Positions 14,501 through 20,601 of a stretch of DNA of 20,601 bases are shown here, piece after piece. Each line of letters opens with the position of its first letter. The stretch's first letter is position 1. The notes beneath the pieces were generated by a model. That model was given only the letters and a program-made list of their open reading frames with translations. It ran no database searches and was not told where the DNA came from. Origin of the DNA: Candidatus Cloacimonadota bacterium (GTDB lineage Bacteria; Cloacimonadota; Cloacimonadia; Cloacimonadales; TCS61); the NCBI GenBank assembly GCA_030628755.1, contig DAOVQH010000005.1:1-20601 (forward strand), in the 5' to 3' direction. A program made the translations under genes and the position numbers.

Positions 14501-14723
14501 TGAAAAATTAAAAGAACTTGCCATTGTCCTTGTAGATCGCATTCGTAAAAATGCTTCTATAGATTGGAATTTGAAAGAAAGTGTCAGAGCTAAGTTGAAA
14601 GTTATGGTTAAACGTTTACTTCGCAAATATGGTTATCCACCCGATAAACAAGCAATCGCCACAGAAACGGTTCTGCAGCAAGCAAACCTATTTACCGAAG
14701 AGTGGCTACAAGTAGCAAATTAA
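11568..14723 (+). CDS. hsdR: Type I restriction-modification translocase/endonuclease subunit HsdR
   Basis: HsdR (1051 residues) translocates DNA with ATP and cleaves it at a distance in complex with HsdM and HsdS. The N-terminal PD-(D/E)xK nuclease is intact: D143 in RPDIILFV and E157-L-K159 in VIELKNP, followed by QIETYK. The superfamily 2 helicase motifs follow: GSGKS at 311-315, DEAH at 413-416, FSGTPIE, and QAIARVNRV (motif VI). A helical C-terminal region (about 790-1051) would dock on HsdM/HsdS. The start follows the abiEii stop by 3 bp with only a weak ribosome binding site, suggesting coupling. Its codon use resembles that of hsdM. It is separated from hsdS by about 5 kb of passenger genes. 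Its first ~95 bp are duplicated at 9749. Confidence 0.97.
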   Translation: MKKITESVIEDFTIELLKDQGFSYLFGPDISPDGSHPERNSYSDVILIGRLTHSIDTLNPSIPADAKTQAIRELNNIHSPDIIYNNEKFHNFLVNGIDIEYQKDGIMRGDKVWLIDFDNPLNNEFLVVNQFTVIENNINKRPDIILFVNGLPLVVIELKNPADEKATIKTAFKQIETYKAMIPGLFTFNAFNIISDGLEARAGSLSAGYQRFSPWKSKDGTIEASSIISQMEILIAGLLNKHTLLDIIRHFTVFEKTRDIDNTTGQITITPIKKVAAYHQYYAINKAVDFTLIAAGKQGSQKGGVIWHTQGSGKSLSMVFYAGKLVLALNNPTIVVITDRNDLDEQLFDTFSNCKQLLRQVPVKASNRLDLRKKLKRSSGGVVFTTIQKFSPEDEEAIYPLLSDRKNIVVIADEAHRSQYGFRAREIDVKDKNGNIIGKKTAYGFAKYIRDALPNATFIGFSGTPIELTDRNTSAVFGNYIDIYDIHQAEEDDFTVKIYYESRLATVDLPEEGRELIKELDRELEAEDLTLTQQAKAKWTKLEAIVGSDARIRNVVTDMLDHYQERQNVFAGKAMFVTASRRIADKIFEEIIRLHPSWHVPDLKKGKIKVVMTAASSEGPEIARHHMSKDQRRQIATRFKDPDDELKIVIVCDMWLTGFDVPCLHTMYIDKPMKGHTLMQAIARVNRVYLDKPGGLIVDYIGFASDLKKAMAIYAQSGGKDSPVNMQQQAVDLMLEKLEVVQQFYQGFNYKRYFNADISEKLSIILQAEEHILSLEDGKSRYINETTILSKVFALSIPHPAAIAIKEEVSFFQAVKSRLVKFEYTGRGRTSEEIETAIRQVIDQAIVSDKVIDIFQAAGLEKPELSILSDEFLEEVRGMKRKNLAFELLKKLLNEEIHSRLKKNVIQSKKLMEMLDQAIRKYKNNLLTASEVIDELIKLAKQIKNEDSRGEDLGLSFEELAFYDALANNESAKELMGDEKLKELAIVLVDRIRKNASIDWNLKESVRAKLKVMVKRLLRKYGYPPDKQAIATETVLQQANLFTEEWLQVAN

Positions 14724-14799
14724 TTAAATGATTTTATCTTTAAATGTAAAAGTAAGAAATAATTCAGAGATATTGTCTTTAAGTTCGAATGAATCTATT

Positions 14800-14819
14800 A
14801 GAAAAAAGATATTTTTTCT
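14800..14819. terminator. Candidate bidirectional A/T hairpin between hsdR and cysS
   Basis: AGAAAAAA-GATA-TTTTTTCT is a perfect 8-bp stem with a tetraloop, in the 189-bp gap between convergent hsdR and cysS. The stem is almost entirely A-T, so it is weak as an intrinsic terminator. Position is the main support. Confidence 0.35.
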
Positions 14820-14912
14820 CTTTTATTATTAGAAAAATTACAACCCTATATTAAAAAAAAAGTAGAATAATTAATAATGTATTAGTATGTTTCATTTTTC
14901 CTTAATTAAGTC

Positions 14913-16289
14913 TTATTTAATTATTTCCCAAACTGTTCCCTCTGGCGTATCTTTTAATTGAATACCAATTTTTTTTAGATCTTCCCGTATAGCATCTGCC
15001 ATTTTCCAGTTCTTATCTTTTTTGAATTGTGATCTGTACCTGATCAGCAGGAGGATAAGCTCTTCTGAAACATCATCCAGACTTGATTTCAGTTTTTCTT
15101 CTAAATTGGAAAAAAATCCTAGGACTTTTCCTAATTCGTTAAGAAGATGAGCATATTTTAAATCATTTGTACTGCGAAGTACCTTGGCAATTTCAAAAAG
15201 AACTGCGATTGCTTTTGCTGTATTAAAATCATCATCCATTGCTTCGTTGAATTGCTTTTTGAGTTTTATTTGAGCATCAGTATATTCAGGATTTTCATTC
15301 ATTGAAGGCAGATATTTAACATCCTTCAAAACACTGTAAAAATTTTTCAAAGCCTGAACAGATTCTTTGAGTATATCTTCATTAAAATCTATTGGGCTAC
15401 GATAATGTTTGGAAAGAAAGAAGAATCTAATTGCTTCTGTGTCATATTTTTTTAGAACATCCCTGGTTAAAAAGAAATTATCCAGACTTTTTGACATTTT
15501 CTCACCCGAGATATTTAAAAATCCACCGTGCATCCAAAAATGCGCCAGAGGTTTATTGGAAATTGCTTCTGCCTGAGCAATCTCATTTTCATGATGTGGG
15601 AAGATAAGGTCAACTGCACCAGCATGAATATCAAAAGTTTCTCCCAGCAACTTTTTGCTCATGACTACGCATTCTGTGTGCCAGCCGGGACGTCCCTTTC
15701 CCCAGGGGCTTTTCCAGTTCGGTTCGTCTGGTTTGGCTTTTTTCCAGAGAGTAAAATCTGCTGGATTTCTTTTATTCAAATTTTCTTCAACACGAGCGCC
15801 AGCTTTCAAGTCCTCCATTTTTTTCCCGGAAAGTTTTCCATAATCCTTAAATTTTTCAACAGAAAAATACACATCACCATTTTTTTCGTAAGCAAATCCT
15901 TTGTTTTCGAGATCTTGTATCAAAGCTATCATTTCATCGATATATTCAGTTGCTTTTGATTGATGAGTTGGCTTCTGTATTTCAAGGGCTTGAATATCTT
16001 CATAATAGGCTTCAGTATATTTTTTTGCAATCTCAGAGACAGGTATATTCTCTTTAATTGACTGCTCTATTAATCTATCATCGATATCTGTAATATTTTT
16101 AACGTAAATTACTTCGAAACCCCGAAATTCAAAGTACCTCCTGACTACATCGAAGAACAAAAAAGTGCGAGCATTTCCAATGTGAAAATAATTATAAACA
16201 GTAGGTCCGCAGACGTACATTTTTACTTTGCCCTGTTCAATTGGAATAAATTCTTCTTTCTTACGGGTCATTGTGTTATATATTTTCAT
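14913..16289 (-). CDS. cysS: Cysteinyl-tRNA synthetase
   Basis: 458 residues, the usual length for this class Ia synthetase, which charges tRNA-Cys with cysteine. Seen: zinc ligand C27 in YVCGPTVYNY, the HIGH-type motif HIGN at 36-39, WHTEC with a second zinc Cys, HHENE (zinc His region), and GEKMSKSLDN with KMSKS at 264-268. The C-terminal anticodon-binding part includes MADAIREDLKKIGI. Its ATG directly follows the rsmD stop (TAAATG), so they are coupled. The final ~300 bp recur in diverged form at 1339-1646, on the far side of the restriction island. This copy is intact and is presumably the functional one. Confidence 0.98.
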   Translation of the reverse strand: MKIYNTMTRKKEEFIPIEQGKVKMYVCGPTVYNYFHIGNARTFLFFDVVRRYFEFRGFEVIYVKNITDIDDRLIEQSIKENIPVSEIAKKYTEAYYEDIQALEIQKPTHQSKATEYIDEMIALIQDLENKGFAYEKNGDVYFSVEKFKDYGKLSGKKMEDLKAGARVEENLNKRNPADFTLWKKAKPDEPNWKSPWGKGRPGWHTECVVMSKKLLGETFDIHAGAVDLIFPHHENEIAQAEAISNKPLAHFWMHGGFLNISGEKMSKSLDNFFLTRDVLKKYDTEAIRFFFLSKHYRSPIDFNEDILKESVQALKNFYSVLKDVKYLPSMNENPEYTDAQIKLKKQFNEAMDDDFNTAKAIAVLFEIAKVLRSTNDLKYAHLLNELGKVLGFFSNLEEKLKSSLDDVSEELILLLIRYRSQFKKDKNWKMADAIREDLKKIGIQLKDTPEGTVWEIIK

Positions 16290-16823
16290 TTAAACCCCTA
16301 AAACTGTAATCTGACTTTCTCCAGAAATCTTTTGTTTCTCAAACTTTGAAGCCCATTTATCGTCAAGTTTTTCATTTTTCGAATGCTCAATAATTATTTT
16401 TCCATTGGAGTTAATCAAGTTATTTTCATATATCAATTCGAGTGTCGGATTTATCAAATTTTTATTGTAGGGAGGATCCATAAAAATCATATCAAATTGC
16501 CCTGAATTTGTCCTGAGAAATGAACTCACTTTCTTTTGATAAATTCTACATGAATCTCTACATCTAAGTTTTTCTATATTTCTACTGATAGTCTTAATTG
16601 CTTTGAATGAAAAATCGACTAATACAACTGATTCTGCTCCCCTGCTCAACGCTTCCAAACCCAGGGAGCCACTCCCGGCAAAGAGATCGAGAACCTTTCT
16701 TTTCTTACAGTCATAGATAATCGAAAAAATGGCTTCCTTCAAAAAGTCTGTTGTTGGTCTTACGTTTTTTCCGGGGACAGAATAGAGGTTAGCTTTTTTG
16801 AATTTACCTGTAATAATTCTCAT
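16290..16823 (-). CDS. rsmD: 16S rRNA (guanine966-N2)-methyltransferase RsmD
   Basis: 177 residues with an AdoMet-binding Rossmann fold: N-terminal MRIITGKFK and the RPTTDFLKEAIFSII block, motif I VLDLFAGSGSLGLEALSRGA, motif II VVLVDF, and catalytic DPPY in FDMIFMDPPYNK. RsmD methylates G966 of 16S rRNA during small-subunit assembly. It is slightly short at the C-terminus but complete. It lies upstream of cysS with no gap. The ribosome binding site (GAGAAG) is modest. Confidence 0.94.
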   Translation of the reverse strand: MRIITGKFKKANLYSVPGKNVRPTTDFLKEAIFSIIYDCKKRKVLDLFAGSGSLGLEALSRGAESVVLVDFSFKAIKTISRNIEKLRCRDSCRIYQKKVSSFLRTNSGQFDMIFMDPPYNKNLINPTLELIYENNLINSNGKIIIEHSKNEKLDDKWASKFEKQKISGESQITVLGV

Positions 16824-16909
16824 TTTTCTTCTCTTTGGCGATAGAAAATTTACTCTCAGGCTATGGTTATTTTAAATTAGAAAATCTGAAAATTTCTTCT
16901 GCTGATTGT

Positions 16910-17524
16910 TTATTTATCTTCAATTTTGTTATCACTTTTCAGCAGTTCAATTGCGTTATGGATATCGGATAGTTTTATTTCATCCAGGGTTCTATCTTCT
17001 CCGAGATTTTCTATAAGCACTTCGTTTAAAGCATTTGGGTCCAGCTCTTTTATTTGATTAAGAACTTCCAGCACAGTATAATCAGCTTGGGATTTGAGAT
17101 CTTCTTCAATATCTTTTACTTTTTCAAGTTCAGGAACTTCTTCGATGGGTTCTTTCTCCTTAATTTCCAGCTCAGTGAGTTCTGGTTCTTCTTTTTCTGA
17201 AGCCTTGTGCTGGATCATTTCTTCCGGATAGGTTTCTTCGTCGTTATGCTGGTTTTTTGATTCTTTAAAGTTTTTATATTGTTCATGAGGTAAAATTTTG
17301 AATTTTTTCTTATCTTCAGTTGTAAAAATTTTATCGATAGTATGACTGTATTCTAAAGTGTTATCAGCGAAAATTTTCTCTTTGAGCTCATTGATTTTGT
17401 TTTGCAATTCGTCGGATGGTTTTGTTTTCATTAGTTTCTGATATATAACAAGAGCGTCTAAAAATTGGTTTTGATTTTCGTAAAGCTTAGCTAAAGTAAG
17501 TGTAGGAGATGCTTTGTCTGCCAT
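16910..17524 (-). CDS. Hypothetical acidic protein with TPR-like N-terminus
   Basis: 204 residues, family not recognised. Residues 9-45 (LAKLYENQNQFLDALVIYQK and following) match a tetratricopeptide-type helix pair, which usually mediates protein contacts. The middle (about 85-150) is highly charged and Glu/Lys-rich, probably disordered. The last 50 residues look helical. There is no signal peptide or membrane segment, so it is probably cytoplasmic. The start is the ATG at 17524 with GGAGAG before it, 2 bp after the HhH gene stop, so the two are co-transcribed. A scaffold role is possible but unproven. Confidence 0.75.
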   Translation of the reverse strand: MADKASPTLTLAKLYENQNQFLDALVIYQKLMKTKPSDELQNKINELKEKIFADNTLEYSHTIDKIFTTEDKKKFKILPHEQYKNFKESKNQHNDEETYPEEMIQHKASEKEEPELTELEIKEKEPIEEVPELEKVKDIEEDLKSQADYTVLEVLNQIKELDPNALNEVLIENLGEDRTLDEIKLSDIHNAIELLKSDNKIEDK

Positions 17525-17526
17525 AA

Positions 17527-18138
17527 TTACTCTCCTAAGGTAATTTGTTCTTTAAATTTTTCAAGGGTTTTTGGACCGATACCTTTAACCTGTAACAGGT
17601 CATTGATAGTTTTAAATTTTCCTAATTCTTTTCTTAATTCAATTATCCTGGCAGCTTTTGAAGGACCAATCCCCGGAAGCTCGGTCAGTTCTTCCAAACC
17701 TGCTTTGTTAATGTTGATTTTTTCAAGGTGAATTACAGCTGATTCTGTTTCTGGTTCGCTAATTTCCTCAATATCATCAGTAGCTTCGATTTCATAGAAA
17801 TATTTCTCAATTCTTGAATATATACCTTCTCCTATACCCTTTACGTTCATCAGGTCTTCTTTGGAATAAAATCCAATTCTCTCCTGATATGAAATAATAT
17901 CCGCAGCTCGTTTTTTACCTATTCCGGATATAGTCACAAGTTCATTTTTGGTAGCTGTTCTTAAGTCGTATTTAATCTCATAATCCTTTTGGAAATTCAA
18001 GCTATCAGCAGGTGTGGAATTATCTTCAGCAACCAGTCCCGAATACTTAATGACTAATCCTAAAAAAGCAAAAAATACGATAAATAAAAGTATTTTCTGC
18101 TCATTTTCAGTAAGATAGTTTTTTAGTAATTTCCTCAT
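17527..18138 (-). CDS. Membrane-anchored helix-hairpin-helix (ComEA-like) protein
   Basis: 203 residues. One transmembrane segment near residues 15-35 (ILLFIVFFAFLGLVIKYSGL), then two ComEA-type double helix-hairpin-helix modules. The first is around 60-115, with GIGKKRAADIISYQE and GIGEGIYSRI; the second is around 140-200, with PGIGPSKAARIIELR and GIGPKTLEKF. HhH modules of this type bind DNA backbones. ComEA is the DNA receptor in natural transformation, so a DNA-uptake or DNA-binding role outside the inner membrane is plausible. I start at ATG 18138, which overlaps the peptidase stop by ATGA. An upstream in-frame ATG at 18201 would lie inside that gene. The carriage of two modules is more than in typical ComEA. 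Confidence 0.85.
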   Translation of the reverse strand: MRKLLKNYLTENEQKILLFIVFFAFLGLVIKYSGLVAEDNSTPADSLNFQKDYEIKYDLRTATKNELVTISGIGKKRAADIISYQERIGFYSKEDLMNVKGIGEGIYSRIEKYFYEIEATDDIEEISEPETESAVIHLEKININKAGLEELTELPGIGPSKAARIIELRKELGKFKTINDLLQVKGIGPKTLEKFKEQITLGE

Positions 18139-19025
18139 TTTTCTTTGTAAATAATATTTAAAAGAGTTTGCCCAACAATATATAACGAACGAGGAGAACA
18201 TTTATCAGGGGTGTCTTCCAGTGTATGCCAAAAAGGGTATTCGAAATCGATAATATCAATGGCATTAAATCCATGAATAATTAAGGGGTAATGATCATCA
18301 TAAATTTTGTTGGTAATTCTGGATTTGAATTCATTGAAACCCAGGTCTTTAGCTGTATCCCAGACTTCGTTTACTAAATTTGGAGAGTTATGGTAAGAAA
18401 AATATTCCATATCAATTTCCAGGTCAATGTCTCCTATCATATCAACTATGATCGCTTTTTCCGGTTTTACTTCTGTGAAATTTTCAGCGAAATAACTGGA
18501 ACCCAGACACCAGCTTTCATTTTTCCCGTATTCTCCCATATCTTCAAGGTCGAAAAATACCAGATCGATACCAAATTGTGAAGGTTGTTTTTGTGAAATT
18601 ATCGATGCAAGTTCCAATAATACAGCCACCCCGGAAGCAGCATCATTTGCTCCAATTATTGGAGTGTCATGTAATTCTATATCTTTTTCTTTATCTGCCC
18701 AGGGTCGAGTGTCGTAATGTGCTCCGAGCAAGATTCTTCTACTCATCCGGGGATAAAAGCTGGCGATTATATTAACACCATCGTACTCATTCTCATTAAT
18801 CACAGATGTAAATTTTTGGATTTTTATCTCAGCACCATATTTTTTTAGCTCTCCAGTTATGTAATTCCTGCAGAGTTCAATTTCATCTGAACCAGGAGGG
18901 CGTGGACCCAGATCACATTGAGCTTGTAGGAAGGTGAATGCTTCTTCTCCATCAAATTCAGGGATAGAACTTGAACAGGAGAATAACAAAATGGTAATTA
19001 TCATAAGCAGTATATATTTGGACAT
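18135..19025 (-). CDS. M28-family zinc aminopeptidase-like lipoprotein
   Basis: 296 residues. An N-terminal signal peptide ends in lipobox LLFSC with C17, so it is exported and lipid-anchored. The M28 zinc-site motifs are present: GAHYDTRPWAD with H103, GANDAASG with D128, DLEDMGEYG, VDMIGD, and FWHTLEDTPD. The order and spacing resemble glutaminyl-peptide cyclotransferase-like M28 enzymes; either peptide hydrolysis or N-terminal cyclisation is possible. The ribosome binding site AGGAAGG precedes the ATG. It lies about 80 bp downstream of tRNA-Sec on the same strand and heads the cluster that runs through the HhH protein. Confidence 0.9.
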   Translation of the reverse strand: MSKYILLMIITILLFSCSSSIPEFDGEEAFTFLQAQCDLGPRPPGSDEIELCRNYITGELKKYGAEIKIQKFTSVINENEYDGVNIIASFYPRMSRRILLGAHYDTRPWADKEKDIELHDTPIIGANDAASGVAVLLELASIISQKQPSQFGIDLVFFDLEDMGEYGKNESWCLGSSYFAENFTEVKPEKAIIVDMIGDIDLEIDMEYFSYHNSPNLVNEVWDTAKDLGFNEFKSRITNKIYDDHYPLIIHGFNAIDIIDFEYPFWHTLEDTPDKCSPRSLYIVGQTLLNIIYKEK

Positions 19026-19104
19026 CGAGCCTTCCTAAATTTTTTGCTTAATACAAAAAAAATGTTCTGAATTTTTTGTCAATGTTTTGGAAATAATATT
19101 AAAA

Positions 19105-19200
19105 TGGCCGAGAGGGCAGGAATCGAACCTGCCGTAGACAGTTTTAGCTGCCTATTACCGGTTTTGAAGACCGGTTGAAACACCAGTTCCATCCTCTCTG
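19105..19200 (-). tRNA. selC: tRNA-Sec (anticodon TCA)
   Basis: Minus-strand tRNA with anticodon stem CCGGT/ACCGG around loop CTTCAAA (TCA reads UGA). It has a 6-bp D stem (TGGAAC/GTTTCA) and a 7-bp variable arm (TAGGCAG/CTGTCTA). The T arm is GCAGG-TTCGATT-CCTGC, the discriminator is G, and CCA is encoded. The long D stem and long variable arm are tRNA-Sec hallmarks, and selB lies next door. The acceptor pairs GAGAGG with CCTCTC. The first one or two 5' bases (C or A at 19200/19199) do not pair cleanly, so the exact 5' end is uncertain by a base. Confidence 0.93.
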
Positions 19201-19233
19201 AAGAAACCAACAAATGCATTTGAATTTATATGA

Positions 19234-19301
19234 ACCCCGTTAGATATTATTGCTCTATTTGTCAAATACTTGTTATCTACTGGGGTTTTATCTAACGGGG
19301 T
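19234..19301. repeat. Perfect 13-bp inverted repeat between tRNA-Sec and selB
   Basis: ACCCCGTTAGATA (19234-19246) and TATCTAACGGGGT (19289-19301) are exact inverted copies 42 bp apart. A near-copy, TTATCTACTGGGGT (19273-19286), precedes the right arm in direct orientation, giving three related copies. A TTGACA on the minus strand (19265-19260) lies between the arms. It could be a dispersed repeat element or a shared operator for the divergent selC and selB. Confidence 0.7.
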
Positions 19302-19336
19302 AAAGCTATTTTTCTTGTAATTTAATCTATCATTTC

Positions 19337-19367
19337 TTGACTAAAAAAGCAAAATAAAAAATAAATA
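19337..19367 (+). promoter_or_regulatory. Weak candidate promoter for selB
   Basis: TTGACT at 19337-19342 is followed after 19 bp by TAAATA (19362-19367), in an extremely A-rich stretch 28 bp before the selB start. The spacing is long and the -10 is easily found by chance in such DNA. Confidence 0.25.
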
Positions 19368-19394
19368 ATACATAAAAATTATAAAGAAGGAAAA

Positions 19395-20601
19395 ATGGAT
19401 AAAAAACACCTTATCCTGGGAACTGCAGGACATGTTGACCACGGTAAAACTGCCTTAATAAAAGCGTTAACCGGATTTGATTGTGATACTCATAAACAGG
19501 AAAAGCAACGTGGAATTACCATGAATCTCGGATTTACACATCTCGACCTTCCGGATGGAGATAGCATAGGAATTATCGATGTACCCGGGCATGTCGACTT
19601 TATAAAGACTATGGTTGCTGGTGCTTGTGGTATTGATTTTGTCCTGCTTGTTATCTCTGCTGATGAAGGAATTATGCCACAAACTGAAGAACATCTGGAA
19701 ATAATGAAAACTCTTGGAATTCAATATGGTATAATCGTCCTGACCAAGATCGATCTTGTAGATAAAGATCTGCTTGAACTGGCAACTGAAGAAGTAAGAA
19801 ATTTTGTGAAAGATTCATTCCTGGAAGATGCACCCATTGTAAAAGTTTCATCTGAAACTGATCAGGGTCTGGAAGAACTTGTACAGGCAATAACAGATAT
19901 TGTACCAAAAATTCCCCAGCGCAGTTCTGAAGGAACTTTCAGAATGTATATCGATCGTATCTTTACTCGTGAAGGTTTTGGAACAATTGTAAATGGTTCT
20001 GTGCTTTCAGGCTCAATTACGAAAGAAAGTTCAGTATTTTTACTGCCCGGGAAAAAAGTACTCCGAATACGTAAGTTAGAGCATCACGGCAAAGAAGTAA
20101 ATAAAGTGAGTGCTGGAGATAGAGCCTCATTTAACCTTGCAGGTTTCAAACAAAAAGATTTCCGCAGAGGAATGGTTCTTTCCGATAATCTAATAAAAGA
20201 AACCAATCTGGTGGATGTAAAACTCACTATTTTCCAAAAGGATATTACACTCAGCTTATGGAACCAGGTTATCTTTTTGCTGGGAACAAATAGACTGATG
20301 GTTCGCGTTCATCTCCTGGATAAAGATGTACTGGAAAGCGGGAAAAGCTGCCTTGCCCAGATATACCTTCCCAAACCGATCATTGCGCAATATGAAGATA
20401 AATTCATAATCAGGAACTCTTCCGGAAATTTAACTCTGGGTGGTGGGCATATCATTGATCCTTATCCTCTTCATCACCGTCGTCGTCGAGATGCTCAGAT
20501 TGAAATTGTTAAAAAAACCTCTTCTGGTGAATTACATGAACTCGTAGCAGCAGAAATAAGAAAATTAGCATTACCTGTGACTCATGAGGAAATAGCAAAT
20601 C
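19395..20601 (+). CDS. selB: Selenocysteine-specific elongation factor SelB (partial, runs off right edge)
   Basis: SelB is the GTPase that brings Sec-tRNA to UGA codons marked by a SECIS hairpin. The 402 codons present begin MDKKHLILGTAGHVDHGKT with the P-loop (residues 12-19). They continue with RGITMNLGF (switch I), DVPGHVDF (G3), and TKIDL (G4), then the beta-barrel domains with FTREGFGTIVNGSVLSGSI. The switch I sequence and IGIIDVPGHVDF are SelB-type, distinct from EF-Tu. Full-length SelB has about 620-640 residues, so the C-terminal winged-helix RNA-binding part lies beyond the window. AAGG lies upstream of the ATG. It is divergent from tRNA-Sec. Confidence 0.95.
   Translation, partial: MDKKHLILGTAGHVDHGKTALIKALTGFDCDTHKQEKQRGITMNLGFTHLDLPDGDSIGIIDVPGHVDFIKTMVAGACGIDFVLLVISADEGIMPQTEEHLEIMKTLGIQYGIIVLTKIDLVDKDLLELATEEVRNFVKDSFLEDAPIVKVSSETDQGLEELVQAITDIVPKIPQRSSEGTFRMYIDRIFTREGFGTIVNGSVLSGSITKESSVFLLPGKKVLRIRKLEHHGKEVNKVSAGDRASFNLAGFKQKDFRRGMVLSDNLIKETNLVDVKLTIFQKDITLSLWNQVIFLLGTNRLMVRVHLLDKDVLESGKSCLAQIYLPKPIIAQYEDKFIIRNSSGNLTLGGGHIIDPYPLHHRRRRDAQIEIVKKTSSGELHELVAAEIRKLALPVTHEEIAN

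Noticed and set aside
1339..14912. Active integrative element with recombinase or transposase
   Set aside because: No integrase, transposase, relaxase or terminal inverted repeats were found. Only the duplicated cysS end hints at mobility.

Overview
The window is AT-rich bacterial chromosome. It looks Gram-negative: there is a lipoprotein-type signal peptide and an RND-pump remnant. The organism has a selenocysteine system (tRNA-Sec next to selB). Gene content and codon use would fit an uncultured FCB-type lineage such as Cloacimonadota, but that is a guess. No marker in the window settles it.

Layout. (1) 1-1220, minus strand: the conserved tRNA-Thr(TGT) / tRNA-Tyr(GTA) / tRNA-Gly(TCC) / tRNA-Thr(GGT) / tuf operon, in the same order as E. 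coli thrU-tyrU-glyT-thrT-tufB, with tuf running off the left edge. (2) 1339-1877: two decayed gene ends on the minus strand, a copy of the 3' end of cysS and the C-terminus of an RND efflux permease. (3) 2161-14723, plus strand: a defence island built on a type I restriction-modification locus. Its order is zinc-ribbon protein, hsdM, tandem palindrome-bearing units, an ORF6N-domain protein, hsdS, a PHP-SMC-like ATPase, a scar, an AbiEi/AbiEii toxin-antitoxin pair, and hsdR. (4) 14913-19025, minus strand: housekeeping genes M28-type peptidase lipoprotein, HhH (ComEA-like) protein, a TPR-like acidic protein, rsmD and cysS, transcribed in that order and tightly packed. (5) 19105-20601: tRNA-Sec (minus) and divergent selB (plus, cut by the right edge), separated by a long perfect inverted repeat.

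How the parts work together. HsdM and HsdS form the modification enzyme, and HsdR adds ATP-dependent translocation and cleavage. The genes between hsdM, hsdS and hsdR look like passengers: an ORF6N protein, a large PHP-phosphoesterase/ABC-type ATPase resembling the TrlF/Ppl-like defence proteins, and a type IV toxin-antitoxin. The island lies between an intact cysS and a diverged second copy of its 3' end in the same orientation, so it probably arrived or was rearranged at the cysS 3' end. No integrase or transposase gene is visible.

The most interesting signals are these. Between hsdM and the ORF6N gene, tandem units carry 15-17 bp palindromes whose two arms have changed together between copies, even where this alters the encoded residue; the ORF6N gene contains a related palindrome. 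Upstream of abiE there is a recent duplication that collapsed into a scar fusing abiEi, the abiEii stop and the hsdR start. A REP-like hairpin is translated in frame inside HsdM. The PHP-SMC ATPase sits inside an R-M operon.
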